Assembly: GCA_022575985.1 (NCBI GenBank)
Contig: JAKSXM010000272.1
Location: forward strand, 24,982,501 to 25,046,500
Length of the DNA: 64,000 nucleotides
Reading direction: 5' to 3'
Source of the DNA: Anagrus nilaparvatae
Lineage: Eukaryota > Arthropoda > Insecta > Hymenoptera > Mymaridae
The notes under the pieces are model-generated. The model was not told the origin of the DNA. It did not search any database and worked only from the letters and a program-made list of their open reading frames with translations. A program made the translations under genes and the position numbers. Shown in pieces: positions 12,545 through 27,906 of this stretch (positions are counted from its first letter, which is position 1; the number at the start of each line of letters is the position of its first letter).

Positions 12545-13143
12545 ATGTCTCGATCTGTAAGAGCAGAAACCCGGAGCAGAGCAAAAGATGATATTAAACG
12601 CGTGATGCAAGTTGTTGACAAAGTTCGCCATTGGTAAAAAAAAATTCCTTACAACAAACATATTTTTACTAAGAAATAATTTCAAAAAAATTTTTCTCAG
12701 GGAAAAAAAATGGGTGACTATTGGAGAAACCACAATGAAAATTTACAAATGGGTACCTATTTCAACATCAGAACAAGTAAGTGCATTAATATTCAAAATT
12801 ACATTGTAAAATTAATTTTTTAAACTTGATTTGTACAGAAAAAGAAAAGTGTAAAGTCTTTAGCAGATAAGGAAAATGGAATTAGCAGGAAGGGCACATT
12901 AGAATCTTCAAATTCTAATTTTGGGATTCAAGAAGATTCAAATACATGTAATTTTTATTTATTTTATAAATTAATAAGAACTTTGAAATATATATAAGAA
13001 TAAATTAAATAAAAATTTTTGCAGGTTTTTCAACAGTTAGCGATTCTCAAGGATTAACAGATTTTTCAGCTCAATTAGGATTTTCAGAAGATTCGAATTC
13101 ACAAAATAGTGAGCCATCTTCTAAAAGGTTAAAGACTGATTAA
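12545..13143 (+). CDS. BCL7: BCL7-like SWI/SNF (BAF) complex subunit
   Basis: Small accessory subunit of the BAF/PBAF chromatin-remodelling complexes, nuclear. Four exons: 12545-12633, 12701-12776, 12839-12947 and 13025-13143, giving 130 residues. The first 55 residues are the diagnostic BCL7 domain, beginning [20 protein letters not shown] and continuing through [20 protein letters not shown]. The rest is Ser/Asn-rich, low in structure, and ends SKRLKTD. It is shorter than human BCL7A-C (about 200 residues), as is usual for insects. A frame that stops soon after 12640 appears if intron 1 is not removed; the Trp codon split across 12633/12701 restores the domain. Start chosen because the conserved domain begins at Met1. 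Confidence 0.95.
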
Positions 13144-14851
13144 ATGAATATTAATAGGTATGGGTAATTATATATTCCAGTATTTTATAACTAGTAGAGC
13201 CAAGTGTTTGGTGCAAGAATTTTTAGAGAAATTAATTTGAAGAAAAAGTGATTTAATTGTGCTATATAAATAAACTGATAAAGTTTTCTTCAACAAATGA
13301 CATTTTTTTTATAATTAAACTTCATTTTTTATTTAAATTTTAAGAAAATTGTACTATTAAACTGTTCAATGTATCTAAATTATTAAAAAGAATATGAGTT
13401 TAAATGAATGTATATTACTCGTACATATGTAGAGATAGTATAAAAACATATGTACTTGTGTGTTAATGTGTACGTTATATATGTAATGTGGTTCTGATGA
13501 AAAAAAACACCATCTGCATTTTGTAGATAGACATTATGTATTATATTCAAATTACAGACAGTGTTTATCATCATCAGTACCAGATATAGAACATAATATA
13601 AGGTATCTGTATATTAGAGTGTCACTAAAGAATCTTGTTTTCACACAATTCATTAGTAAACAACAATTTTGGTTAAATTTAGTATTCTTATTTTTTATAT
13701 ACTGAAACTGAAAATTTTTTTTTTAAATTTTAACCCATATTAGTAAAGGTCTGTGAATGTAAAAAATATCGGTACCATTGGTTTTACAAGTTTCCATTTA
13801 TTGAAAAAAAAAAAGTTTTCTAAGTGACACCCTTATGTATATATTCTGTACATTAAACACATTAATTTATTATATGCAAATAATTGTATAAAAAAAATTT
13901 ATATTTTATAATTAAGTAATACAAGAAAACTGATTTTTTTTTTTTAACATTCCATAATACTGGCATGTATTATAATGCATACATTGAAGAGTATGTAATA
14001 ATTATAAATTAAAAATCCATATTATTGTGATTATTTTAAATAAAATTAATTTTTATGATTGTGTAATTTAAAAAAAAAGCGATACTTTTTTTAATAGAAT
14101 AATTTTTTTAAGAAATAATTTTAAGTAATGAGTTTTTTAAACGATATAATAATTTTTTATAAAAAAAATTTTATTTAAATTGACAAAAATAAAGTTGATT
14201 GAAACTTTAAAATACTTAAAACAAATGTGATTTATTTTTTTACAATTGGTTTTAATATATATGTAAGCAATTAAAAGCATGTATTTAAACTGTTACTGAC
14301 GTAGTTGTCAACTGAATAGCTTGGTGCTCTGAATCATGAATGAAACAAGATAAGTTTTATTGGAGAAAAATGTGATTTCCAAATTTACTTAGTCAAGTAA
14401 GTATACATAGACTCTTATGAATTCAGTTTATGATATTATAAGAAATACTGTAATTACATATATTTTTTTAGTATTAGTACTTAAAAGTGTTAATTCAAGC
14501 AACTTCTTACTTTTTATTCAGAAGTTTAAATAAATTAAAAATTATTTCAAATTTAATAAAAGTTAAAAATTTTAATGAAATAATTAAACACTGAAGTTTT
14601 TCAATAGAAATAATTTTTTAATTATTTTTAGTATATAAGATCTATAAATTTATTGATTACATATTTTTAATTATATTAAAAAAAAGAATCTGAAACTAAA
14701 AAAATTTACAAATTATAAAACAAATGTTTTATGCAGAGCAAACAGAATTACTTTGAAACAGAAAAGAGCATGAAAAATCTCTAATTATATTTAAAATCTA
14801 AATTTTTATGTACACATTTTATTGAAATTTACTTCTGTATTTTATTTTTCT
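13144..14851. other. Convergent intergenic region
   Basis: 1.7 kb of AT-rich sequence with homopolymer runs between BCL7 (+) and sniffer (-). An AATAAA-like signal near 13268 could serve BCL7. No exon, RNA gene or clear repeat recognised. Confidence 0.55.
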
Positions 14852-15714
14852 TTACCATGGTAACTTTTTACCATCATGTTGTAAAAATGATCCAGTATCT
14901 TTTTCTGTAAGCGATTGCAATGTACGTAACATATTACTAACACTAGTTTCAACATCCAATGGTGCTTGAGGACCACCTAAATCAGTTTTTACCCAACCAG
15001 GATGCATAGAGACAACTAATATTTTATCTCCTTTTAAATCAACGCTCATTGATTTTGTAGCAGCATTTAAACCACTCTATAAAAATAATAATTTTTATAA
15101 CATAACATCAAAAAAAAGCAGTTTGAATTATAAAAATACCTTAGAGCATCTGTACGGATAAAAACCACCAGCATCATTACTTCCTATGCTCGCTAGAATA
15201 GATGTCATATTTATAACTGCAGCTCTTGATATACTCATAGCATTCTTATCTTGATAATTAGTAGCAGCTTGTTTAAGTTGAGGTAAAAGTGCCTAGATTT
15301 CAAAGAGAAATATTAAACAATTTTTCTTTTTTTTTCATTGATAGACTTACTTTTGTTAAAAGAATTGGAGCTAACAAGTTAACTTGAAAACCCTCAATTA
15401 ATTGAGCATCTTTGACTAAAGGAAGCCTGGTAAATTTTGTTGAAACTCCTGCATTATTAAATAATACATTTAGACCTTGATTGCCCATAACATCTTGAAC
15501 TTTTTTTACAACTGTTGGATAGCTTTTAAAATCTGTTACATCTGATACATAAAAAAATAAAATTTTTAGTCTTCTTGGTCAAAATTTAATTTTTAATTAT
15601 ATTACCTATTTGAACAATATGAATATTTTTATGTTGTTTGGCTAATTCATTTAATTCCTGAAATAAAAAAAAAATAATTGTAATATTGATAAATTTAAAA
15701 ATTGTACGTTTTTA

Positions 15715-15840
15715 ACCAAGGGAGCAAAATAAAAGAATGGCCATTATTTTTTTGCTCCCATGGACAAAATGAAATTTTTATTTCACAATGGGGAGAAAAC
15801 GCATTATTTTTGATCTCAAAGAGGAAAAAATAAAAGGAAA
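15715..15840. repeat. Fragment of the dispersed hairpin repeat family (copy D)
   Basis: Contains ACCAAGGGAGCAAAATAAAAG followed by AATGGCC and TTTTTTTGCTCCCATGG, a hairpin matching the GCTCCCTTGGTTAAAAAT edge of the copies near 41.8 and 62.2 kb, in reverse orientation. It sits in sniffer intron 1. Confidence 0.6.
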
Positions 15841-16064
15841 ATGTTAGGAAAAAAATTTATTTTTTTGTCTGACTATTAATAGGCTATTTCTACTTAAATT
15901 TTTTTTTTTTTTTACTTTACAGCTAGATTACAGATTTAAAAAAATTTTTTTAAAGTATATTTTTTTATTTTAAATCACAATTAAATTTTTACCTAATTTT
16001 TTTTAAAATTAATCATCAGTTAATATATAAAAATTTAGAAGATAAAAATTATTGCTATAATATT

Positions 16065-16330
16065 ATGAGTAAAGATCGTTTGCGCCAAAAAAAAATTGAT
16101 AATTTACAATTTTTTTTCAAAAATTTACAAAAAATAGTTGTAAACCGAAAAATAGTTGTGAATTTACAACTTTTTTCGAAAATTCACAAAAAAAAATCGA
16201 GAATTCTCGAATTTTTCGATAATATACTAAATTTAGTAAATTTACGATTTTTATCGAATATTTACAAAAGTTTTTGAAAATTTACTAATTTTTCGAAAAA
16301 TTTTATTTTTTTTTTTAATCTAAGGAAGTT
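16065..16330. repeat. Degenerate tandem AAATTTACAA-type simple repeat
   Basis: Runs of TTTACAA, GAAAAAT and TTTCGAAAA repeat imperfectly with frequent small inverted pairs. A 70-codon open frame across it is low complexity (Lys/Asn/Phe/Leu only) and is not called as a gene. Confidence 0.5.
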
Positions 16331-17090
16331 ACTTTTTACAGTGCAGATCTGGAATCTCAGGCTTTTTATATGAGCCAAAAATTACAAAAATTTAATAGGT
16401 CATATTTGTTTAAACAAATAAGCATTTTCAATTTCTTTTAATATTCTTGTACCAAATATTGAAAAGCATTGATTCTTTCATTAAAAAATTATTATAATTA
16501 AATATATGGTTAAAATATTTTAGTTAAAAATATGCTGCGCAAAAAACATCTAGTGGTGGTTAGAACGCCCTTAAAAATTTTTTAGTTTTAATGTGTTTTA
16601 AAAAATGCAAAATTTTACAGTTGGATAAACTATATTTTATAAGTTCAAATTTCAAATTAGCATAAATTATAAATTTCCCATAAAAAATTTTAATCAAATA
16701 TTAACATTAATAGTATACTTATCACGAAATGCAATAAAAAATAACTAAAAATCCGTGAACTATAAAAAAAAATAATAAAAAAATAAATAATTTTTTGGAA
16801 TAATTATTATTAATTATTCGTTATTTAATAATAAAAAAAATAAAAAAAAAATATAAAACTTATTTCCTTATGTTATTAAAATTTTTAATTTTATTATAAA
16901 ATCGAGGTGTAAAAACGTTAAATTAAATAACAGAAAATAACAAAATCGTGTCCAGCAAACGTGGAACCGTATGAAACATAATAAAAAAGTTATAACAAAA
17001 ATGTTTTAAAAAAAAAAATTAATTATTATATTACTAATATTTTAACCGTTGAGTAATAAGTGGAAATTTTGAATTTTCTAGTGTCTAAAA

Positions 17091-20000
17091 ATGTTTTTGT
17101 TACAATTTTTATTTTGTTTAACATTTATAGATAAATTTTTAACACTTGGTAATAATGGTCCGAACGAGCCGAATTACGGTATGTGAAAAAAAATTTTTTA
17201 CTGTAATATCAAAAATTTAAAAAGAAATATTCAAAAAATTATATTTATTTTTTTAAATTCGAAAGATTAGAAAAATTTACTTTTCCTAGCGGGAGAATTT
17301 GTTTGTATTTTGTTTCAAAAATTTCCTTTAGCAAAGGATTATTTTCTAACGTATTGCAGATGTGCAAAGTTTTGGTTCTATTGTAATCACTGTAGCATGA
17401 GTACTCGGCTAAATTGGGCATGCCCGATTGGCATGTGTGGTAGCAACCTTTTTAGAGACAAAAAAAAATTAGACACCACTTTTGAACACTGAAATTAAAA
17501 CAAAAAACTAAACATACAATATTGTTAAAACTATTAATTGTTGTACACTCAAAATTGTAATTCATCAACAATTTACATGCGACAGGTAATTTTGTATATT
17601 TATATGCCACAAGATGTAATGCGTAAATATAAAGATTTACTCGATTCATCGTATAAATAATTATTTTAACTAGGCGTATACCGTACAAGATATACATTTT
17701 CAAATTTTTTTCGCGGAAATTTTCACTATAACCAAAACTTTAGCTTCAAATCAAAAAAAGTATCCAGGGAATTTTGAGTTTAGAGATTCCAATCTTTTAT
17801 TGTTGAGGCAAATAATTAAATGTTTTTATTTGGTTAACTTTTTTTATACAAAATTTTAAGTTTATAAACAAAAAATCAAAAAATTAAAAATAATACGACG
17901 TATAATTAAAAAAAAAAAAAAAAAAAAAAAATTGTAAGTTAATAAATTTCAATAAAATATGGAACGTAAGTGTAAATTACATGAAACTTTATAAAATTAA
18001 ATTTATATCAAAGCAAAATTTTTTAGACTATTTTTTTTAATTAAGGTTAGCAAAAAAATTTTATAAACTTCAAAATTTTTATTAACAGGTCTAATGTATA
18101 ATGGGATAAATCTCTTTGAATTTTTTAAATATTGCAAAAGGTACCCCCTTTTTCCAACTTAATTTCGCACGATTGGAACCTCGAATTTCGGAATCAGTGA
18201 CCCAAAAAACTAAATTATATGATTAAAAGTTCGAAAAACATTTTTTTAGATCCAATAATTTACAAGCATAGTATTGTCAGTAACTATTAGATCTCATTAA
18301 TATGAACTCGTATTTTTCTTTATATAAATTATGACATAAAGTATTTTACTTTTCTTTAATTAAAATAAAGAAGATACAATATGCATGCAATAAACAAGCG
18401 ATTTTGCAATTATCAATTATTTAAAGGGTGTTGTTATCGCACAAAATTAGTCATGAATTTGATTACTTACTAGTACAATCACAAAAAATTTTCTCTTGGT
18501 TGGCTTTTTATAAACATGGCTATTTTTGTATATTTGTGGCTATATTTGAACATTTCTATATTTGTATTGTTGGGCAGGTCGGGTCATCGGATTTACCCCA
18601 AAATTTTTCTATGTTTTTATAACATAAAGATAGAAAACTGCAGAAATTTTTAGCCCTCTAGGTTTTAAACAGCCCGAGTTATGGCCAATCAAATCAAACT
18701 CATTAGGTGGCTCTCAATCAGCGTTAGTGCTTTTCGGGAAAATAATTAAAAATCATAAATATATAAGCTTGAAATAAAATTCTGAAAAAATAAGTATTTA
18801 GGGAAATCCCTGATAACTCGATTTCTGCCATTAGTTTTTCGGAAAAACTCCGGAAAATGGTAAAATGCGTTTTAAGAAAAATCGCAATATCTCATTTTCC
18901 ACCATTTTTTTCAAAATTTTTTTAAATCGAGATCCCATTGACCTGTCTGAAAAAAATTTTTCGTTAGGCCATTAAGGTCGATTTTAGCCTGTTTTAGAAT
19001 AATTTCACATTTTCAATACTTCTTTATTTAATAAACCATAATCAGGGTTATAGTAATTGACTTTTTTTCTTTCAGAATCGAATAGCTAGGGAAAAAGTAG
19101 CCCTAAAAAAAAAATTACTATTTTCGATGAAAATTAACCAAGTTATGGTCATGTAAAGATACTGTCAAAAACTACCATATTTATACTGATTCAAATTTTA
19201 TACTCTATTATAACTTAAAAAATACTCAACTCGCTTAAATTTTATCGTAAAAAGAAAAGTTTTGGATTATTATGGAATATTTTTTTTTTGACTATTCGTT
19301 TATCCGATAAAAAAATTTTGTCGATTTTTTTATGAAAAGTTTTATTTTTGGTCAAAAGCTAATGTGTCAGAGGCTGTTTTTGATTATTATAATTTTTTAA
19401 CAAAAAAAAATACACTTTTGTCAATAAAATTAATTTTTTTCTCGATTAAACGAATAGTCAACGAAAAAATATTCGATAATAATCCAAAACTTTTCTTTTT
19501 ACGATAAAATTTAAGCGAGTTAAGTATTTTTTAAGTTATAATAGAGCATAAAATTGGAATCAGTATAAATATGGTAAAGTTTTTGATAGTATCTTTACAT
19601 GACCATAATTTGGTTAATTTTCATTGAAAGTAGTAATTTTTTTTATTTAGGACTACTTTTTCCCTAGCTATTCGATCCTAAAGAAAAAAAGTCAATTATT
19701 TTAACCCATTATGATTTATTAAATGTATAAGTATTAAAAATGTGAAATTAATCTAAAATCGACCTTAATCGTCGAAACGAAAAATTTTTTTCGGACAGGT
19801 CAATGGGATTTTGGTTGAAAAAAATTTTCAAAAATAAAAATGGCGGAAAATGAGATAATAAGGTTTTTCTTAAAACGAGTTTTTCCATTTTCCGGAATTT
19901 CTCGGGGATTTTCCGAAAAACTAATGGCAAAAATCGATTCAAGCTTATGTTTATGATTTTTAATTATTTTCCCGAAAAGCACTAACGCTGTTGAGAGCCA

Positions 20001-20454
20001 CCTAATGAGTTTGATTTGATTGGCCATAACTCGGGCTGTTTAAAACCTAGAGGGCCAAAAATTTCTGGAGTTTTCTATCTTTATGTTATAAAAACATGGA
20101 AAAATTTTGGGGTAAATCCGATGACCCGACCTGTCCACCATGGTTGTTTTGGTTCAGAAAGAGTCCTATAAATTTTTTTTCAAATATACCTATTAGTGTT
20201 AATAAGATTATTTAATTCAAAATTCACAGAATAATCGATAAAAAAATACATTTTTTTAATAATATCAATTTTATTGATCAAGAAAAATTAAAATTTTTGT
20301 CAGTTCATTATTAGCTTCAAAGATTGAAGAACAAATATAATAAGAACCAATAAAGAAGTTTTTAAAAAAATTAATATTTTTCATTTTAGTTATGGTCCCA
20401 CAACCATTGGCATACCCACAACAAGTTGCTGTAAATTCCTTACCACGTAAGTAA
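17091..20454 (+). CDS. Candidate nested gene for a small secreted six-cysteine protein
   Basis: Possible three-exon gene on the strand opposite sniffer, wholly inside sniffer intron 1: exons 17091-17178, 17332-17439 and 20390-20454, every junction in phase 1, about 86 residues. Exon 1 starts MFLLQFLFCLTFIDKF, a plausible signal peptide, followed by an Asn/Pro/Gly-rich spacer. Exon 2 holds six cysteines spaced C-x-C-x6-C-x2-C-x9-C-x4-C. Exon 3 is short, has no cysteine, contains VPQPLAYPQQVAV and ends at TAA 20452-20454. All three exons are richer in GC than their flanks, as coding exons are elsewhere in this window. Against it: exon 2's donor (GTAGCA) is weak, a hydrophobic start is easy to get by chance in AT-rich DNA, and the last intron contains a 1.57 kb foldback. 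I do not recognise the family and assign no function. Confidence 0.35.
18100..18215. repeat. Fragment related to the inverted repeat at 21.0-21.65 kb
   Basis: Shares CGAATTTCGGAATCAGTGAC followed by CCAAAAAACTA with the right end of the 21.0-21.65 kb element (there GAAATTCGTAATCAGCGACC). A decayed partial copy in sniffer intron 1. Confidence 0.5.
18571..20138. mobile_element. Large foldback element, about 0.75 kb inverted arms
   Basis: The left arm starts TGGGCAGGTCGGGTCATCGG at 18571 and the right arm ends with its complement (CCGATGACCCGACCTGTCCA) at 20138. Arms match over about 700-750 bp with modest divergence. Landmarks include GGCCAATCAAATCAAACTC near 18690 against its complement near 20000, and GACTATTCGTTTA near 19289 against TAAACGAATAGTC near 19447. 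The loop between about 19320 and 19437 is roughly 115 bp. No transposase frame lies inside, and no clear target duplication is visible. It lies between the second and third exons of the candidate nested gene and within sniffer intron 1. Confidence 0.85.
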
Positions 20455-21020
20455 TAGGTATATTAATAATATAATTTGTATATTAAAAAAAAAAAAATTT
20501 TTTTACACTGATATAAAAAGATATTTTATTCAACTTAATAATTCCTGGAAATAATATCAAAAAACCTTAAAAAGTAGGTTAACGTTAATTTTTTTGAACT
20601 TTTTTTTTCTTAAAAATTTTTATTTATTAAAACAAAGAAAAAAAAAACATTCGCATGGTAATTCATTGATCCCTTAAAAACTTTTGTGGGAGCTATGTAC
20701 CTAGTTATTAAAAAACGTCTTATTTGACTATTGATATCTCTGAACCTACAGATCCAAAACAAAAAAGTTTTAGTACAAAATTGAAGTCTTTGGATATATA
20801 ATAAGTGTGCCAAATGGCAGGGGATTTCATAGAGTAGTTTCGGATTTAGCAATTTAAGGGGTTATTCTGAAACAAATGTTGACTCATTTTTTTAAGAGAA
20901 TTAATTATTGTACAATTTTAGAATATGTACCTATCATCAAATTAATTAGAAACAAATTTCTGATCCATTCCAGTAAAATCACGGAGGGGGGGTGTTTAGT
21001 TACTGCGGCCTTTATGAGCT

Positions 21021-21650
21021 TTGGTCTACTATGGGCTTAATATAGTTTTTTGGTCTAATATAAGTTTTTTGGGTCACTGATCACGAATTTTGGGGTCTTT
21101 TTGGGAGAAACGGATGGAGCTTAAATTTCCAAAAACTACCCCAAACAAACTACCCTATTCAAACTTCAAGGATCATTTTATTTTTTTTATTACTTACTGG
21201 TTCATATATATGGGTTTTTTGGGTCCTGTATACTAAAAATTGGTGCTTCACCCTTAAATTAGCAAAATTATCCCTAAAAGGAGTATTTTTGATGTATTTT
21301 GTTTTTGCACAATTAAGGGTGAAGTGTCAATTTTTAGTTGACAGAAACCTGAAATTTTTTATTAGCGACCCAAAAAAATTCATGTGGACCAAATCTGGAC
21401 ACTGAAAGCACGAAAATAGCAAAAATACCATTATAAAATTTTTTGGAGATAGTTTTAGCTAATTTAAAGGTGAAATATTTTTATATGTCCTGCAAATCCA
21501 TGAACTAAATTTGGACACTCAAAGTTCGAATGCATTAAAAATACCTTTTCTTAAGGGTAATTTTTGCAAATTTAAGGGTGTTCCGCTCATTTCTTCCAGA
21601 AATGGCCCCGAAATTCGTAATCAGCGACCCAAAAAACCTATGATAGACCA
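21021..21650. mobile_element. Inverted-repeat element with internal subrepeats
   Basis: Ends TGGTCTACTATGGG (left) and CCTATGATAGACCA (right) are complementary, and the arms continue through GGGTCACTGATCACGAATTT against AAATTCGTAATCAGCGACCC. Inside, the phrases 'aagggtgaa', 'tggacact' and 'acccaaaaaa' recur at intervals, suggesting repeated internal duplication. No coding frame. Confidence 0.6.
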
Positions 21651-22658
21651 ATGACGGTCAGTAAGTTAACACTCTAAACCGAGATTTCACTAGAGTAATT
21701 ATTACAATATGATCGCCAAATATCATTTTGTTTTATAGCAATTAAAAAATATTAATAATATTAATGATTTAAATTTTAGATTATTTATATTATTTTTATA
21801 CTATCAAATTAAAATACCTATGTAAATATAATTTGCATTTTTTTCAAATTATAAATAGCCATTTATACTTGTAATTATGTTCAAGCTCATTGCATTGAAC
21901 ATGTTTTTTTTTACATCAAAGTTCTTTAAATATGATGATGCAAAATAGTAAAATATAAAGCAACATATAGCAAAATTTTAAAAAATTACAAAATTAAAAA
22001 TTAATGAATTTATTAGGTAATAATCGAGGAGAGATTGTTGTAAATTGGGTGTACCTACGCAGACTTTTACTACTGATTTTTAATTTTTCAGTAGTAAAAG
22101 GTCGAGTTTTATAAAAATAACAAATCATACAAAAATTAGTCATTTCTGGATAATTTTAAAAATTAGTCATTTATTCATAGATAATAAAAATATTTTTTGA
22201 AAAATAATAATACAATTTTTTTAAAGTATATAGTTAATTATTAAATAATAGAAAAATATAAATTACATATTATGAGGACACGAGTATATTTTTTAATAAA
22301 AAATATATATAGGTATAGATCGTATAGATGGCATGGTGTGTATTATTTTTCAAGGCATAGGTATTCATAAATGTGGCGTCAGTCGACACTCGTATACCGA
22401 GCATGACAGTTTATAAAACGGGTTTCAAAGGCGTTAATAAAATTTAAAATATTTTAATAATTTAATTAGTTAAATTTTTTTATTTTAATTAAATAGTTAA
22501 TTTAATAGATTTTTTAAAAATTATTTATTAAATTTATAAATTTTAAATAAATTATCTATTTTTAATAATCTTGTAAGATTATATTATATATTTTGTGTTT
22601 ATTCATCGTGAAATTTCAGTTATATTGAAAAAAAAAACCTGCAATAATATAAATAATA

Positions 22659-27119
<4,461 letters not shown>

Positions 27120-27906
27120 AATTTTTCAATTTAAAAGTAATTAAAAATTGTCATTTTTTGCACTATAAAACATTCAAAAATGTGATTGGCAAAAAAAAGC
27201 TCCTATATTATTTTTTGCTCAGGAAGCAATAAACGCTTATTTTATAGCTTAAAAAGTATTTACAAAAAACACATTTTTAATATTTCTTTTTTTTTTAATG
27301 CGTAAAAAAATATGAAAAATTGTATATTTTTAATATGAATTATAATGTAAAAAAGAAAGCAGTTTTTAAAAGAATTTTTGTACAGTGCCTGTATAATTAA
27401 GTGAAAAATTTAATGAATTAATTTTAAAGTACAGCTGTTTGAATTAATTATAACTTTTAAGTTTCAATTATAAACATATTGTACTTAAAATTTATAAAAA
27501 AATTTTTTATGAAAATTTAATATTTTTGTCTAATTAATATTATTTACACAAAAAATACTAAGTAGTACAATAGAGTGAAACGTTTTATTTTTTACTTGAT
27601 TATTATTGTTTTTGTAATTTTATTTCATTTTATTTTTTTTTTTTTTTAATAAATTGAATTCATACACTATAACTTTTAATAATTGTCAAAATAAATTTCC
27701 TTTTAAATATTTATTTTTGTTTTAATTCGTTAATTTAGAAGTATTCAAAAATATATTAATTAAATATTTAAGGTGAAATAATTTCTTTGAAAATGAAGTT
27801 ATATGAATTTATATGAATTATTTTAACCTCTTAATTGCAAATGAAAATCGATAATTATAAGATAAAAATAAATAAACTCAGTTAAATTCAAAAATAGTTT
27901 ATTAAA
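27120..27906. other. Intergenic region between Trxr and CFAP251
   Basis: AT-rich, with poly-T runs. It contains the Trxr 3' UTR and, near 27780-27906, the likely CFAP251 promoter. No further gene recognised. Confidence 0.55.

Noticed and set aside
17310..17492. Unspliced 60-codon frame MFQKFPLAKDYF... as a stand-alone gene
   Set aside because: It contains the six-cysteine exon but lacks a signal peptide. The spliced model with the acceptor at 17331 explains it better.
19748..20027. Two overlapping minus-strand open frames inside the foldback right arm
   Set aside because: They are accidental frames of the repeat; the left arm does not keep them open.
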